From assembly GCA_030605515.1 (NCBI GenBank), contig JAUWIE010000115.1, positions 1 through 13,940 of the forward strand: a stretch of 13,940 bases of DNA. The letters run 5' to 3'. The notes under the pieces were generated by a model, which worked only from the letters and a program-made list of their open reading frames with translations, made no database searches and was not told the DNA's origin. Both the position numbers and the translations under genes were made by a program. Positions 6,270 to 13,810 of the stretch are shown piece after piece; positions within the stretch are counted from its first letter, which is position 1; each line of letters starts with the position of its first letter. Source of the DNA: Thermoplasmatota archaeon (GTDB taxonomy: Archaea > Thermoplasmatota > E2 > DHVEG-1).

Positions 6270-7514
6270 ATGAAAGCCAAATCAATAGATCAAAGCAATG
6301 ATATAGATTTCAAAGATAAAGATCCATTAGCAACAAAATTTCAAATTAATAGTATTACTCTTAAGAACCGCCTTGTAAAATCTGCGACAAAAGAAAGCAT
6401 GGTGGATGAAAAAGGCATAATTAAACAGAATTATTTTGATTATTATGAAAAACTTAGTTCTGGTGGTATCGCCCTGATTATAACAGGTCATATGCATGTT
6501 AATGAGGAGGGATGGGATTATAAAGGAATGGCAAGTGCAGATAATGATGATCAAATTCCTCTTTTAAAAAAAGTCGCAGATATCGTTCATAATAATGGAG
6601 CGGCTATATTTGCTCAGCTTAATCATGCTGGTTTTAAAGTTATTTCAGGTAAACGAAAAGATAGGGGAATTGTAGCTCCTTCAAAAACAAAAAAAGCAAA
6701 AAAACTTTCTTTATCTGAAATTGAAAAAATTATAGATGATTTTGGAAAAAGTGCTTTACGAGTTAAAAAAGGTGGTTTTGATGGTATTCAACTTCATGGT
6801 GCTCATGCATATTTAATTTCTCAGTTTCTATCAAAGAGATTAAATCGAAGAAATGACAAGTATGGTGGTTCATTAAAAAACCGTCAGCGTTTCTTACTAG
6901 AAGTTTACAATTGCATTCGGGAAAGAGTCGGCGATAGTTTCCCAATCACGATTAAACTTGACTCATATTTGTATTCATATGCAAGTATACCTCCTTTTAT
7001 ACCACTTATTAACATAAATGAATCATTAGATACTGCAAAACAACTTGAGGAAGTAGGTATAGATGCAATCGAGGTGTCATGTGGTTTTAATGCAAATAGA
7101 GGAGCCCTACCAATAAAAGATTCAGTCAAAGCAGTCTATATCTATGAAGAAAAACCTTTTCAAGCAGCAGTCCTAAGTCATCTATTAACTCCTATTGATT
7201 TAATAATTAACCATAATAATTGGTTCAAAGCACATCATAATATTAATCATATCGCTCTTTTTAAAAAACAACTAAATGTGCCGATTCTTGCTGGTAGCTG
7301 TTTCAGGAGTCCAGGTTATATGAGGTATGTTATTGAATCTAATAAAGCAGATATGATTTGCATGGCTCGACCTTTAATTCATGATCCTTATTTTCCAAAT
7401 AAGATATTATCAGGATCAAATGAACAATCAGGATGTATTAATTGCAATCTATGTCTTACTTTATTACCACTTGGAAACCCACTTAGATGTTATCAGGGGA
7501 TTCCCCCTCGTTAA
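6270..7514 (+). CDS. Old-yellow-enzyme-family NAD(P)H:flavin oxidoreductase with Fe-S cysteines
   Basis: The gene encodes 414 residues: a single FMN-binding TIM barrel of the OYE / 2,4-dienoyl-CoA reductase N-terminal type, cytoplasmic. Visible marks are the N-terminal ATKFQINSITLKNRLVKSAT, the FAQLNHAG strand (113-121), the active-site HGAHAY motif (His176, His179, Tyr181), SKRLNRRNDKYGGS (188-201), and the phosphate-binding end PILAGSCFRSPGY with MICMARPLIHDPYFPNK. Near the C-terminus four cysteines (389, 392, 395, 407) form CxxCxxC-x11-C. This differs from the CxxCxxxC-x11-C of dienoyl-CoA reductases but suits a 4Fe-4S site. The FAD/NAD-binding C-terminal domains of the long family members are absent, so an external electron donor or direct NAD(P)H use is likely. 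About 25 extra residues lie at 285-325 before the last strands. It would reduce an activated C=C bond; the substrate is unknown. It is a monocistronic plus-strand gene with a short AT-rich leader and a weak SD (GTGAT). Confidence 0.88.
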   Translation: MKAKSIDQSNDIDFKDKDPLATKFQINSITLKNRLVKSATKESMVDEKGIIKQNYFDYYEKLSSGGIALIITGHMHVNEEGWDYKGMASADNDDQIPLLKKVADIVHNNGAAIFAQLNHAGFKVISGKRKDRGIVAPSKTKKAKKLSLSEIEKIIDDFGKSALRVKKGGFDGIQLHGAHAYLISQFLSKRLNRRNDKYGGSLKNRQRFLLEVYNCIRERVGDSFPITIKLDSYLYSYASIPPFIPLININESLDTAKQLEEVGIDAIEVSCGFNANRGALPIKDSVKAVYIYEEKPFQAAVLSHLLTPIDLIINHNNWFKAHHNINHIALFKKQLNVPILAGSCFRSPGYMRYVIESNKADMICMARPLIHDPYFPNKILSGSNEQSGCINCNLCLTLLPLGNPLRCYQGIPPR

Positions 7515-7533
7515 GAGTTTTTCAAGATAAATA

Positions 7534-7595
7534 TTTATATGTAAAATATTATATATTATATTACTAAAAAAATCTAATGTAGAATAATTAGAGGT
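7534..7595 (+). promoter_or_regulatory. TATA-like box and Shine-Dalgarno of the C39-like peptidase gene
   Basis: TTTATAT at 7534-7540 could place a transcript start near 7563. GAGGT at 7591-7595 is a good SD, six bases before the ATG at 7602. The SD is clear. The TATA call is uncertain because the 87-base gap is almost all A and T. Confidence 0.4.
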
Positions 7596-7601
7596 AAAAA
7601 A

Positions 7602-9005
7602 ATGAAAAACGTAATGATGCAGTGCATTGTCTTATTATTGATATTGTCATTACTCTTCTCAAATATACCTCTTTCAGCAAACGACAATACATCTTCAGGT
7701 ACTTCTGAGATGATAAAAGGAAATAAAAACAATATCATAGAACAAGTACCATATGTCAGCCAAGAAACAGGGTTTTACTGCGCATATGCAAGCCCTACAA
7801 TGATATTCAAATATTTTGGGATAAACACTACATTACATGAAGTACTCTTCAATTCAGGGGTAGGTTATTCATTAGTATATTCACCCCCAATATTACCTCG
7901 ATTACCTGCAGGCTCTGTTGGATCATCCATGTGGAAAGCAGATCGAAGCTTCTTAGCTGAACTTTATGGTCTATCATATATGGAATGGAGAGCTGATACT
8001 ACTCTATCAGAACATGAACGGTGGACTGAATACTGGATTAGAGTCAAACAAAATATTTCAAATAACATACCAGTCATCACAAATGTTGAACCAAGTATTT
8101 TACCATCAATCAGAAACTCACTAATTATTGAAACAAATATATCAGATACAATTTTAGAAAAAATAACAAATCGTATTTTGGACTTATTTTCAAGTGGTTT
8201 CTATCATGCAATAGTACTAGTTGGTTTCAATGAGAGCAATGGGACAATATGTTTCAATGACCCTCTAGCAGGAGTCCTTAATCATCCAAAGGAAGGTACA
8301 TATGTATGGATGAAATTAACAAAATTTAGAAATGCACATAAGAGACTATCCTCATTTTTTTGGCAGTCAAATCTCTCATATTTAATAGGAACATTCAATG
8401 ATACACCAAAAGAACCATTAGATAAAACAATTGCATTTGAACTGGCATATAAAAGAAACATCGAAAAACTAAAGGGTAATCTTTCTGCATATGATGATCA
8501 TGTAGTTCTTGATTGGGAATGTACTAATCTTGGAATTAATACCGTGAAAACATTAAAAAACCACCTTGGAAAAGGAATACAAAACCATATTACAACATTA
8601 ATATTATATAAATCTACATTACTCACACGTCTTTTTTATATTCAATATAATATGTGTAAATTTGTTGAAAAAATATTTTCATCAAATATTAATCTTGCAT
8701 ATTACAAAAGTTTATTAAATTACTTTCATGAAATTGCAATTGAAAAACACAATATCTCTCAATATCTACAAAAAAATCAGTATCATATAAATGATACAAA
8801 CCTTTCGAAAATATGCCAACATGATGCAATATTACTAAAACAGGAATCCGAAAATTGGACAAAACTGGCAAAAAACTTTTATGATTTTCTTGAGCGAGGA
8901 GTATTTATGACATCAATTTATGCTATTCCAAAAATAAAGGAAATGGCTACTACAACAGAGGATATTATATTGATTGAAAGTAAAATTATTGACAACTCAA
9001 TTTAG
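7602..9005 (+). CDS. Exported C39-like cysteine peptidase with a long C-terminal extension
   Basis: The gene encodes 467 residues. The signal peptide covers about 1-26 (hydrophobic 8-22, then NIPLSA). Residues about 48-245 match the papain-like peptidase C39-type fold. They show Gln54 and Cys60 in VPYVSQETGFYCAYAS, His202 in GFYHAIVLVGFN, and Asp220 in ICFNDPLAG. That gives a plausible oxyanion Gln and Cys-His-Asp triad. Between them a segment at 85-195 is longer than in minimal members. The remaining 220 residues (about 250-467) are polar, probably helical, carry many N-x-S/T sequons and match nothing I know. They hold no membrane anchor, so the protein is probably released. The role is extracellular peptide or peptide-bond cleavage; the substrate is unknown. 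The stop at 9003-9005 is four bases from the convergent stop of the acyltransferase gene. With the C25 enzyme it is the second secreted cysteine peptidase in the window. Confidence 0.78.
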   Translation: MKNVMMQCIVLLLILSLLFSNIPLSANDNTSSGTSEMIKGNKNNIIEQVPYVSQETGFYCAYASPTMIFKYFGINTTLHEVLFNSGVGYSLVYSPPILPRLPAGSVGSSMWKADRSFLAELYGLSYMEWRADTTLSEHERWTEYWIRVKQNISNNIPVITNVEPSILPSIRNSLIIETNISDTILEKITNRILDLFSSGFYHAIVLVGFNESNGTICFNDPLAGVLNHPKEGTYVWMKLTKFRNAHKRLSSFFWQSNLSYLIGTFNDTPKEPLDKTIAFELAYKRNIEKLKGNLSAYDDHVVLDWECTNLGINTVKTLKNHLGKGIQNHITTLILYKSTLLTRLFYIQYNMCKFVEKIFSSNINLAYYKSLLNYFHEIAIEKHNISQYLQKNQYHINDTNLSKICQHDAILLKQESENWTKLAKNFYDFLERGVFMTSIYAIPKIKEMATTTEDIILIESKIIDNSI

Positions 9006-9009
9006 CAAA

Positions 9010-10191
9010 TTAACTAATTATTTTCTCATAAACACGATATTTTTTATAGAGTTTTGCACCAGTTTTTTCTATTGTCCTTATTGAAGCAGTATTATGTTCA
9101 TCAATCCATCCACATTCAGCACCATTATACGCACGTTTCTTCATTTCTAACATTGTATAATAATTCATACAACTCCCAATACCTAGACTCCGATACTCCT
9201 TTTTGATACCAACAAAATTAAATTTACCTTGGTTGATTCTTCGCTTATACCATAAAAACTTTATAATTTCAACAATTCCTAGTTTTCCATCTAGTTTTTT
9301 AAAAATTTGATTATAATCGGGTGTTGACCATTTAAAAGCGATAGGTTTGTTATCAATTTCTGCAACTAAAAATAGGCTTGAATCAACAAACCATCTCGCT
9401 TGTTTTACACCAAATCTTGTTTTCACCTCTTCATCTGAAACGGATATATATCCCCAATGTTCAGAAAAAATATCTTTCATCAAATCAACCCACCAATTCA
9501 TTTCCTTTTTTAATCGAAAACGATTAAATCTACGTATTTTAACGCCATTTGCTTTACATCGTTCTGCTGCTTCTTTGATATACTCTGGAATAGACGGTTT
9601 CAGATCAAGATAGTAAACAAGTAAATCCCTTGATTTTTTCATACCAAAGTTCACTGAAAAATCATTATAATATTTAGGTGAATATGATCCGATAATAGAT
9701 GGCGCTATATCAAAACCTTCATATAAAAAGCCACATCCAAGATCAACACGTCCATTTATTGGGCCCTGCATAATAGACATTCCTTTTGATATTAACCATT
9801 CTTGAGCTTTCTCCAACAATTTTAATCCTATTTCAGAGTCCTTTATGCATTCAAAAAAACCAAAATAGCCGATTTTTTCTCTGATGTTTTTACAATATGC
9901 ATAATCAATAATAGCGGCCACTCGGCCAACTGCTTTATTATCTTTATATGCAATAAAAAGTTTTGATTCTGCATGACTCCAAAATGGATTTCTGGATCTA
10001 AAAAGATCCTTTAATTCCTTCCAAAATGGTGCAACCCAATAAGGATCCTTATGATATACAATCCAAGGTACTTTGTGAAAATCTTTTAAATCATTTATAG
10101 TATTTACAACTGAAATTTTTACACTAGATTCACTATAAATTTGTTCGGCTGCTTTAAACTCAAAAACATATTTGTTTTCATTTTTTAGCAC
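9010..10191 (-). CDS. YghO-type double-GNAT acyltransferase
   Basis: The gene encodes 393 residues starting at GTG (10189-10191) with GGAG ten bases upstream. The N-terminal half has the features of the YghO-like family: VPWIVYHKDPYWVAPF (41-56), NPFWSHAESKLFIAY (68-82), VGRVAAIID (88-96), GYFGFFECIKD (108-118), MQGPINGRVDLGCGFLYEGF (141-160). The C-terminal half ends in a second GNAT unit with an acyl-CoA loop, KKEYRSLGIGS (Arg334, Gly337, Gly339), and TASIRTIEKTGAKLYKKY (368-385). Proteins of this type N-acylate an amine using an acyl thioester. Some bacterial relatives have been linked to ceramide synthesis; I state this from memory and do not claim that substrate here. The protein is cytoplasmic with no signal peptide. 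It converges with the C39 peptidase gene (4-base gap) and diverges from the radical SAM gene at 10427, sharing an intergenic region with repeated elements. Confidence 0.8.
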   Translation of the reverse strand: MLKNENKYVFEFKAAEQIYSESSVKISVVNTINDLKDFHKVPWIVYHKDPYWVAPFWKELKDLFRSRNPFWSHAESKLFIAYKDNKAVGRVAAIIDYAYCKNIREKIGYFGFFECIKDSEIGLKLLEKAQEWLISKGMSIMQGPINGRVDLGCGFLYEGFDIAPSIIGSYSPKYYNDFSVNFGMKKSRDLLVYYLDLKPSIPEYIKEAAERCKANGVKIRRFNRFRLKKEMNWWVDLMKDIFSEHWGYISVSDEEVKTRFGVKQARWFVDSSLFLVAEIDNKPIAFKWSTPDYNQIFKKLDGKLGIVEIIKFLWYKRRINQGKFNFVGIKKEYRSLGIGSCMNYYTMLEMKKRAYNGAECGWIDEHNTASIRTIEKTGAKLYKKYRVYEKIIS

Positions 10192-10245
10192 AGTTACTTT
10201 TCTCCAAATGTTAACTAAGGTTTTTTTTAATTAATTCATTATCTC

Positions 10246-10253
10246 CTTATAAA
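10246..10253 (-). promoter_or_regulatory. TATA box of the YghO-type acyltransferase gene
   Basis: TTTATAAG on the minus strand is a good archaeal box A. Initiation about 26 bases downstream (near 10223) would leave a leader of about 32 bases carrying the GGAG site before the GTG start. It lies just outside the inverted repeat at 10262-10335, so a protein bound to the repeat's left arm would sit directly upstream of TBP/TFB. Confidence 0.45.
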
Positions 10254-10261
10254 TATGATTC

Positions 10262-10335
10262 TTTTATCAAACAATTTATTGTATATAAAAAAAATTCAAA
10301 CATTATTTATATATTTAGAATATTGTTTGATAAAA
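10262..10335. repeat. 14-bp inverted repeat and three TCAAACA elements in a divergent promoter region
   Basis: TTTTATCAAACAAT (10262-10275) and ATTGTTTGATAAAA (10322-10335) are perfect inverted copies separated by 46 bases. A third, direct copy of the core, TCAAACATTATTTAT, sits inside at 10296-10310. All three share TCAAACA followed by an A/T-rich tail. They lie between the divergent acyltransferase and radical SAM genes, which suggests cooperative binding of a regulator to both promoters. A small mobile remnant is possible, but I see no target duplication at its edges. Confidence 0.5.
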
Positions 10336-10380
10336 AGATATCCAAAAGAAAAAATGGAATTTAGAATTATTAACAAAAAA

Positions 10381-10389
10381 TTTAAATTA
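10381..10389 (+). promoter_or_regulatory. TATA box of the radical SAM gene at 10427
   Basis: TTTAAATTA lies 38-46 bases upstream of the ATG. Initiation near 10411 would give a leader of about 16 bases with a weak SD (GATGTGA, 10414-10420). Position and composition fit an archaeal promoter. Confidence 0.42.
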
Positions 10390-10426
10390 TAGTGTTAACT
10401 TTTGTTTTTGTTTTGATGTGAAATAA

Positions 10427-11818
10427 ATGAAGTTTCTACTCATGAATGTTCATGGAAGATCTACAATTGTTTTCGCAAGAAAAATTACTAATTTAAAAAA
10501 TCCATTTACGCCACCATTAGGATTACTTTACATAGGTAGAGCTCTAGAAGATGATGGTCATAAGGTTGAAGTTGTTCATGCATTTTCTGAACATTTTGAG
10601 GAAAATTATCTTAGAAAATCTTTGAAAGATATTGATGCTGTTGGACTTTCAGTGAATACATCCTCTTATAAAGATGCAGCACACATAGTAAAAAAAATTA
10701 AAGAAATCGATTCATCGATACCTGTTATTATTGGTGGACCACATTGTACATTTCACCCCAAAACATCTCTTCTTCATATTCCTGATGCAGATATCTGTAT
10801 CGAAGGAGAAGGAGACTATGTTATCAAAGAGGTAGCTAAGATTTTAGAAGGCACAAATAAGAATCTATCTGAACTACCTGGAATTTTTTATAGAAAAAAC
10901 AATGTAATAAAAAGAGGAAAACCTCATAAAATAATAAAGGATCTGGATTCTATACCATTCCCTTCACGTCATCTTGTGGATAAATATGACTATGGTAAAA
11001 TAAATGATACCTATTTATTTAAGCCAAAATTAACATCCTTGGTTTCAAGTAGAGGATGTCCATTTGGCTGTCGTTTCTGTTCTAGACTTGCTATTTCCTA
11101 TAAGATATATAGACAAAGATCAGCTGAAAATGTTGTTTCTGAGATACAAGAAATAAATGAAAAATATAATTCAGTGTATATTGTGGATGATAATTTTCTT
11201 GCAGATAAAAAACGAGCTCATACTATGATGGATAGGCTTATAGAAATTGGATCAGAAAGTGATATATTAATTGCAGGTGCAAGAGTTGATTCAGCAGATC
11301 GTGATCTATACACAAAAATGAAAAAAGCAGGAGTTACATATTTGGAGTTCGGCATCGAATCAGGAAACCAAGATGTGCTCGATTTTTATAATAAGAATAT
11401 TACATTAAAACAAATAAGATATGCAATGAACTTAAGTAGAGAAATGAATTTTATTACAACTGGAAATTTTATTTTAGGTGCTCCAATTGAAACAGAGAAA
11501 CATATTAAACAAACCATTCGATTTGCCTGTTCTTTACCTTTTGATATCGTTCTTTTTTTACCATTGATGTATATGTTTGGTTCAGATCTTTGGAACGATG
11601 CGATAGAAAACGGTCAGATTAATAAAAATGATGATTTTTCAGTTATGGCAAATTCTAAAAGAGGATTGGGGAATTTTACTGAAGACGAATTAAAAGAATA
11701 TTGTAAACAGGCAGTAAGAAGTTTTTATCTAAGGCCAAAATATATTGTGAAACAGATATTTAGATCTATTTTGAGAAGGGATTTCAATTTATTAAGAACT
11801 CAATTGTCAAATCTTTAA
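10427..11818 (+). CDS. B12-binding-domain radical SAM protein
   Basis: The gene encodes 463 residues. Residues 1-140 form a Rossmann-like cobalamin-binding-type domain (TPPLGLLYIGRALEDDGHKV at 28-47, IPVIIGGPHCTFHP at 98-111, DICIEGEGDYVI at 122-133). No DxHxxG motif is visible, so cobalamin would be bound base-off without a His ligand, or not at all. The radical SAM core starts at SSRGCPFGCRFCSR: Cys211, Cys215 and Cys218 ligate the 4Fe-4S cluster. It continues with VYIVDDNFLADKKRA, YLEFGIESGNQDVLDFYN and TTGNFILGAPIETEKHI. The C-terminus is a basic helical tail. This class B family includes methylases and ring-forming enzymes acting on lipids and small molecules. The substrate cannot be read from sequence. 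It is the single gene of its plus-strand unit and converges with the second radical SAM gene 10 bases away. Confidence 0.86.
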   Translation: MKFLLMNVHGRSTIVFARKITNLKNPFTPPLGLLYIGRALEDDGHKVEVVHAFSEHFEENYLRKSLKDIDAVGLSVNTSSYKDAAHIVKKIKEIDSSIPVIIGGPHCTFHPKTSLLHIPDADICIEGEGDYVIKEVAKILEGTNKNLSELPGIFYRKNNVIKRGKPHKIIKDLDSIPFPSRHLVDKYDYGKINDTYLFKPKLTSLVSSRGCPFGCRFCSRLAISYKIYRQRSAENVVSEIQEINEKYNSVYIVDDNFLADKKRAHTMMDRLIEIGSESDILIAGARVDSADRDLYTKMKKAGVTYLEFGIESGNQDVLDFYNKNITLKQIRYAMNLSREMNFITTGNFILGAPIETEKHIKQTIRFACSLPFDIVLFLPLMYMFGSDLWNDAIENGQINKNDDFSVMANSKRGLGNFTEDELKEYCKQAVRSFYLRPKYIVKQIFRSILRRDFNLLRTQLSNL

Positions 11819-11828
11819 AAATAGAATT

Positions 11829-13136
11829 TTATAGCAAGCTGAATTCCAAGTGGAATCGTGCCATTATAATATTTAATGCTCCAACTATTAGAATATTTGG
11901 AAATCTCCTGGTCTTAAATGTAACATTAGCAATTCTTTGAATTGTTTTTTCAGGCGAATAAAACCTTGTTGAAATATTTGCTACACCATTATAAAGCTCT
12001 TCAGGTGTCATATTTTTTGGTTGATATACAACATTATGAAGATCATATTTTTCCCAATCTCTAGTTAGAATCCTACCTTCTTTATCAAGCTGTTTAAAAA
12101 GTCTTGTAATGGGAAAAGGTGTCAAAACATTAAATTCAGCTGCATCAATACCAAAATCATAAGCTGCTTGTAATGTTTTATCAAAGATATCAAGTGTATC
12201 ATGATCAAATCCTAGGACAAATGATCCAAATGTATTCATCCGATATTTATGGATTTTTTTAACCATCATCTCATAGCTTTCAACTGAGTAACCCTTGTTT
12301 GCATCGGATTTAAGGGAATCCTGGCAAATAGATTCAAAACCAACACACCAAGTAATACACCCTGCTTTTTTTGAAAGTTTTAGAAGTTCATCATCCTTTG
12401 ATAGAATAGGCGCGCTTCCATATGCGATAAATTTTCTCTTTAAGGGTATCATTGCTTTAAACAATGCTTTGGCATAGTCTCTATTAATTGTAAGAGAAGC
12501 ATCGTGAAGAAACACAAGAAACTTACGAGGTGTATGTCGAATTTCTTCAATAACATTTTCAACAGGACGAGGTCTGTATTCAGACCCATGTAAATGAGTA
12601 AGAGTACAAAATGAACAATGATATGGGCAACCTCTAGATGTAGCAATAGCAGACATTAAAGGTTTTATTCGTAAAAGATCACGTCTAGGCTCAGGGATAT
12701 CTTCTGGTGGTACTTTAAAATCGGGTTTATAAAATGGTTTTATTTTTCCATTTTTTAGATCAGAAATAAGCTGAGGCCATGATCTTTCAGCTTCCCCAAT
12801 TACAACACTATCAGCATGTTGTTTTGCTTCCTCTGGAACAGCAGAAGCATGGATTCCTCCAAGAACAACAGGTATTCCTTTTTTCCTATAAACATCAGCG
12901 ATTTCATATGCTCGTGGAGCACTTGGTGTTAAAGTGGAAATACCAACAAGATCAATTTTTCCGTTATAAAACGGGTTATCATACCGATCATCAATTAATT
13001 TAATCCAATGTTCTTTTGGTGTAGCAGCTGCAAGTTGCTGAAGAACAAGAATAGGATTGGAGTTCAATTTATATAAAAACTGACTGGTAAATGTATGGCT
13101 ATAATGCATGTTTGCATTGATAAGCAGTATTTTCAT
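11829..13136 (-). CDS. Second B12-binding-domain radical SAM protein (methylase/Grs-like superfamily)
   Basis: The gene encodes 435 residues. The N-terminal cobalamin-type Rossmann domain shows IDLVGISTLTPSAPRAYEIA (61-80), IPVVLGGIHASAVPEEA (88-104) and SVVIGEAERSWPQL (110-123). The radical SAM motif is TSRGCPYHCSFCTLT with Cys170, Cys174 and Cys177. Later blocks are GCITWCVGFESICQDSLKS, FGSFVLGFDHDTLDIFDKTL, FNVLTPFPITRL and VVYQPKNMTPEELYNGV. This is the large archaeal/bacterial subfamily that also contains the GDGT ring synthases (GrsA/B) and many methylases; membership does not fix the reaction. A hydrophobic stretch at the extreme C-terminus (NILIVGALNIIMARFHLEF) may dock on the membrane. 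GGTGA, nine bases before the ATG, supports the start. It follows the methyltransferase gene by 39 bases on the same strand, so the two are likely in one operon. Confidence 0.87.
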   Translation of the reverse strand: MKILLINANMHYSHTFTSQFLYKLNSNPILVLQQLAAATPKEHWIKLIDDRYDNPFYNGKIDLVGISTLTPSAPRAYEIADVYRKKGIPVVLGGIHASAVPEEAKQHADSVVIGEAERSWPQLISDLKNGKIKPFYKPDFKVPPEDIPEPRRDLLRIKPLMSAIATSRGCPYHCSFCTLTHLHGSEYRPRPVENVIEEIRHTPRKFLVFLHDASLTINRDYAKALFKAMIPLKRKFIAYGSAPILSKDDELLKLSKKAGCITWCVGFESICQDSLKSDANKGYSVESYEMMVKKIHKYRMNTFGSFVLGFDHDTLDIFDKTLQAAYDFGIDAAEFNVLTPFPITRLFKQLDKEGRILTRDWEKYDLHNVVYQPKNMTPEELYNGVANISTRFYSPEKTIQRIANVTFKTRRFPNILIVGALNIIMARFHLEFSLL

Positions 13137-13175
13137 TTCTTTTTATCACCAACTATGATAATATTATTTTATGTT

Positions 13176-13778
13176 TTATTTATTAGTTTTGTTTTTCATT
13201 AGAAGTACAGCTTTTATGCCATCTGTGCGATCATATGTTTCTTTAACCTTAAGGTTTTTTGGAATTATGTCTAATCCATAGATTTTATCAAGACTATCCC
13301 AAGTAGTACGATATAAAATAACACTGTGGTCATCCATTGAATTACCAATCTTCTTTAGGAGATCTTTCTTAGGTTCAACACCATATGAAACAATGATTAA
13401 ATCAAACCCTGAATAAGAAAAATCTTCTCCTTTAGAATATTCTACTTTAATCCTATTTGCGAGATTATATGTCTTTATCATTTTCTCAGCTGATTTTACA
13501 GCATTTTTGTCTTTATCAATACCAATGAAACTCCATTTTTTCTCTCTGGCAAGAATTAAAAGAGTATGTGGAATCGATCCACAACCAATATTTACTACTT
13601 TTGAATTTTCTTGGAGATCAACTATTTTAAATTCATCAATCGTCATTTTTTTAAAAAAATAAGAATAAAATTTTGCGAAAAATCGGTTTTTTACTAATAT
13701 CTTTTCGATTCTTTTAATAGCAAAGTCCATAAATTTTTTCTTTTTTCTTTTTTCAATATTGTTATTTTCAGGTGACAT
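13176..13778 (-). CDS. SAM-dependent methyltransferase with nicotianamine-synthase-like motif I
   Basis: The gene encodes 200 residues. The start is supported by GAGG (complement of 13784-13787), five bases before the ATG. After a basic N-terminus (KRKKKK at 10-15) and a helical segment, the Rossmann core has motif I VVNIGCGSIPHTLLILA (61-77). The acidic residue that would bind the SAM ribose is Asp88 (FIGIDKDKNAV). Motif IV is FDLIIVSYG, and later come SVILYRTTW and a conserved-looking YDRTDGIKAVLL end. The motif I form G-x-G-x-x-P-x-T resembles nicotianamine synthase and related archaeal enzymes, which use SAM for aminocarboxypropyl or methyl transfer. The protein is shorter than nicotianamine synthase, so I call it only a class I SAM enzyme. 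It lies between a probable CoA-ligase-like gene (32-base gap) and the radical SAM gene (39-base gap), all on one strand. Confidence 0.78.
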   Translation of the reverse strand: MSPENNNIEKRKKKKFMDFAIKRIEKILVKNRFFAKFYSYFFKKMTIDEFKIVDLQENSKVVNIGCGSIPHTLLILAREKKWSFIGIDKDKNAVKSAEKMIKTYNLANRIKVEYSKGEDFSYSGFDLIIVSYGVEPKKDLLKKIGNSMDDHSVILYRTTWDSLDKIYGLDIIPKNLKVKETYDRTDGIKAVLLMKNKTNK

Positions 13779-13810
13779 ATCGTCCTCATCAAAGATTACA
13801 AATCATATGA

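Noticed and set aside
6327..7129. Minus-strand open frames inside the OYE-type gene
   Set aside because: These are antisense shadows; the plus-strand frame has clear catalytic and cluster motifs.
10262..10335. Insertion-sequence ends or a small transposon (MITE)
   Set aside because: The element is only 74 bases, a third core copy lies inside, and no target duplication flanks it; a regulatory array fits better.
12295..13003. Plus-strand open frames of 60-74 residues inside the second radical SAM gene
   Set aside because: These are antisense shadows of a well-supported gene, with low-complexity composition and no start signals.
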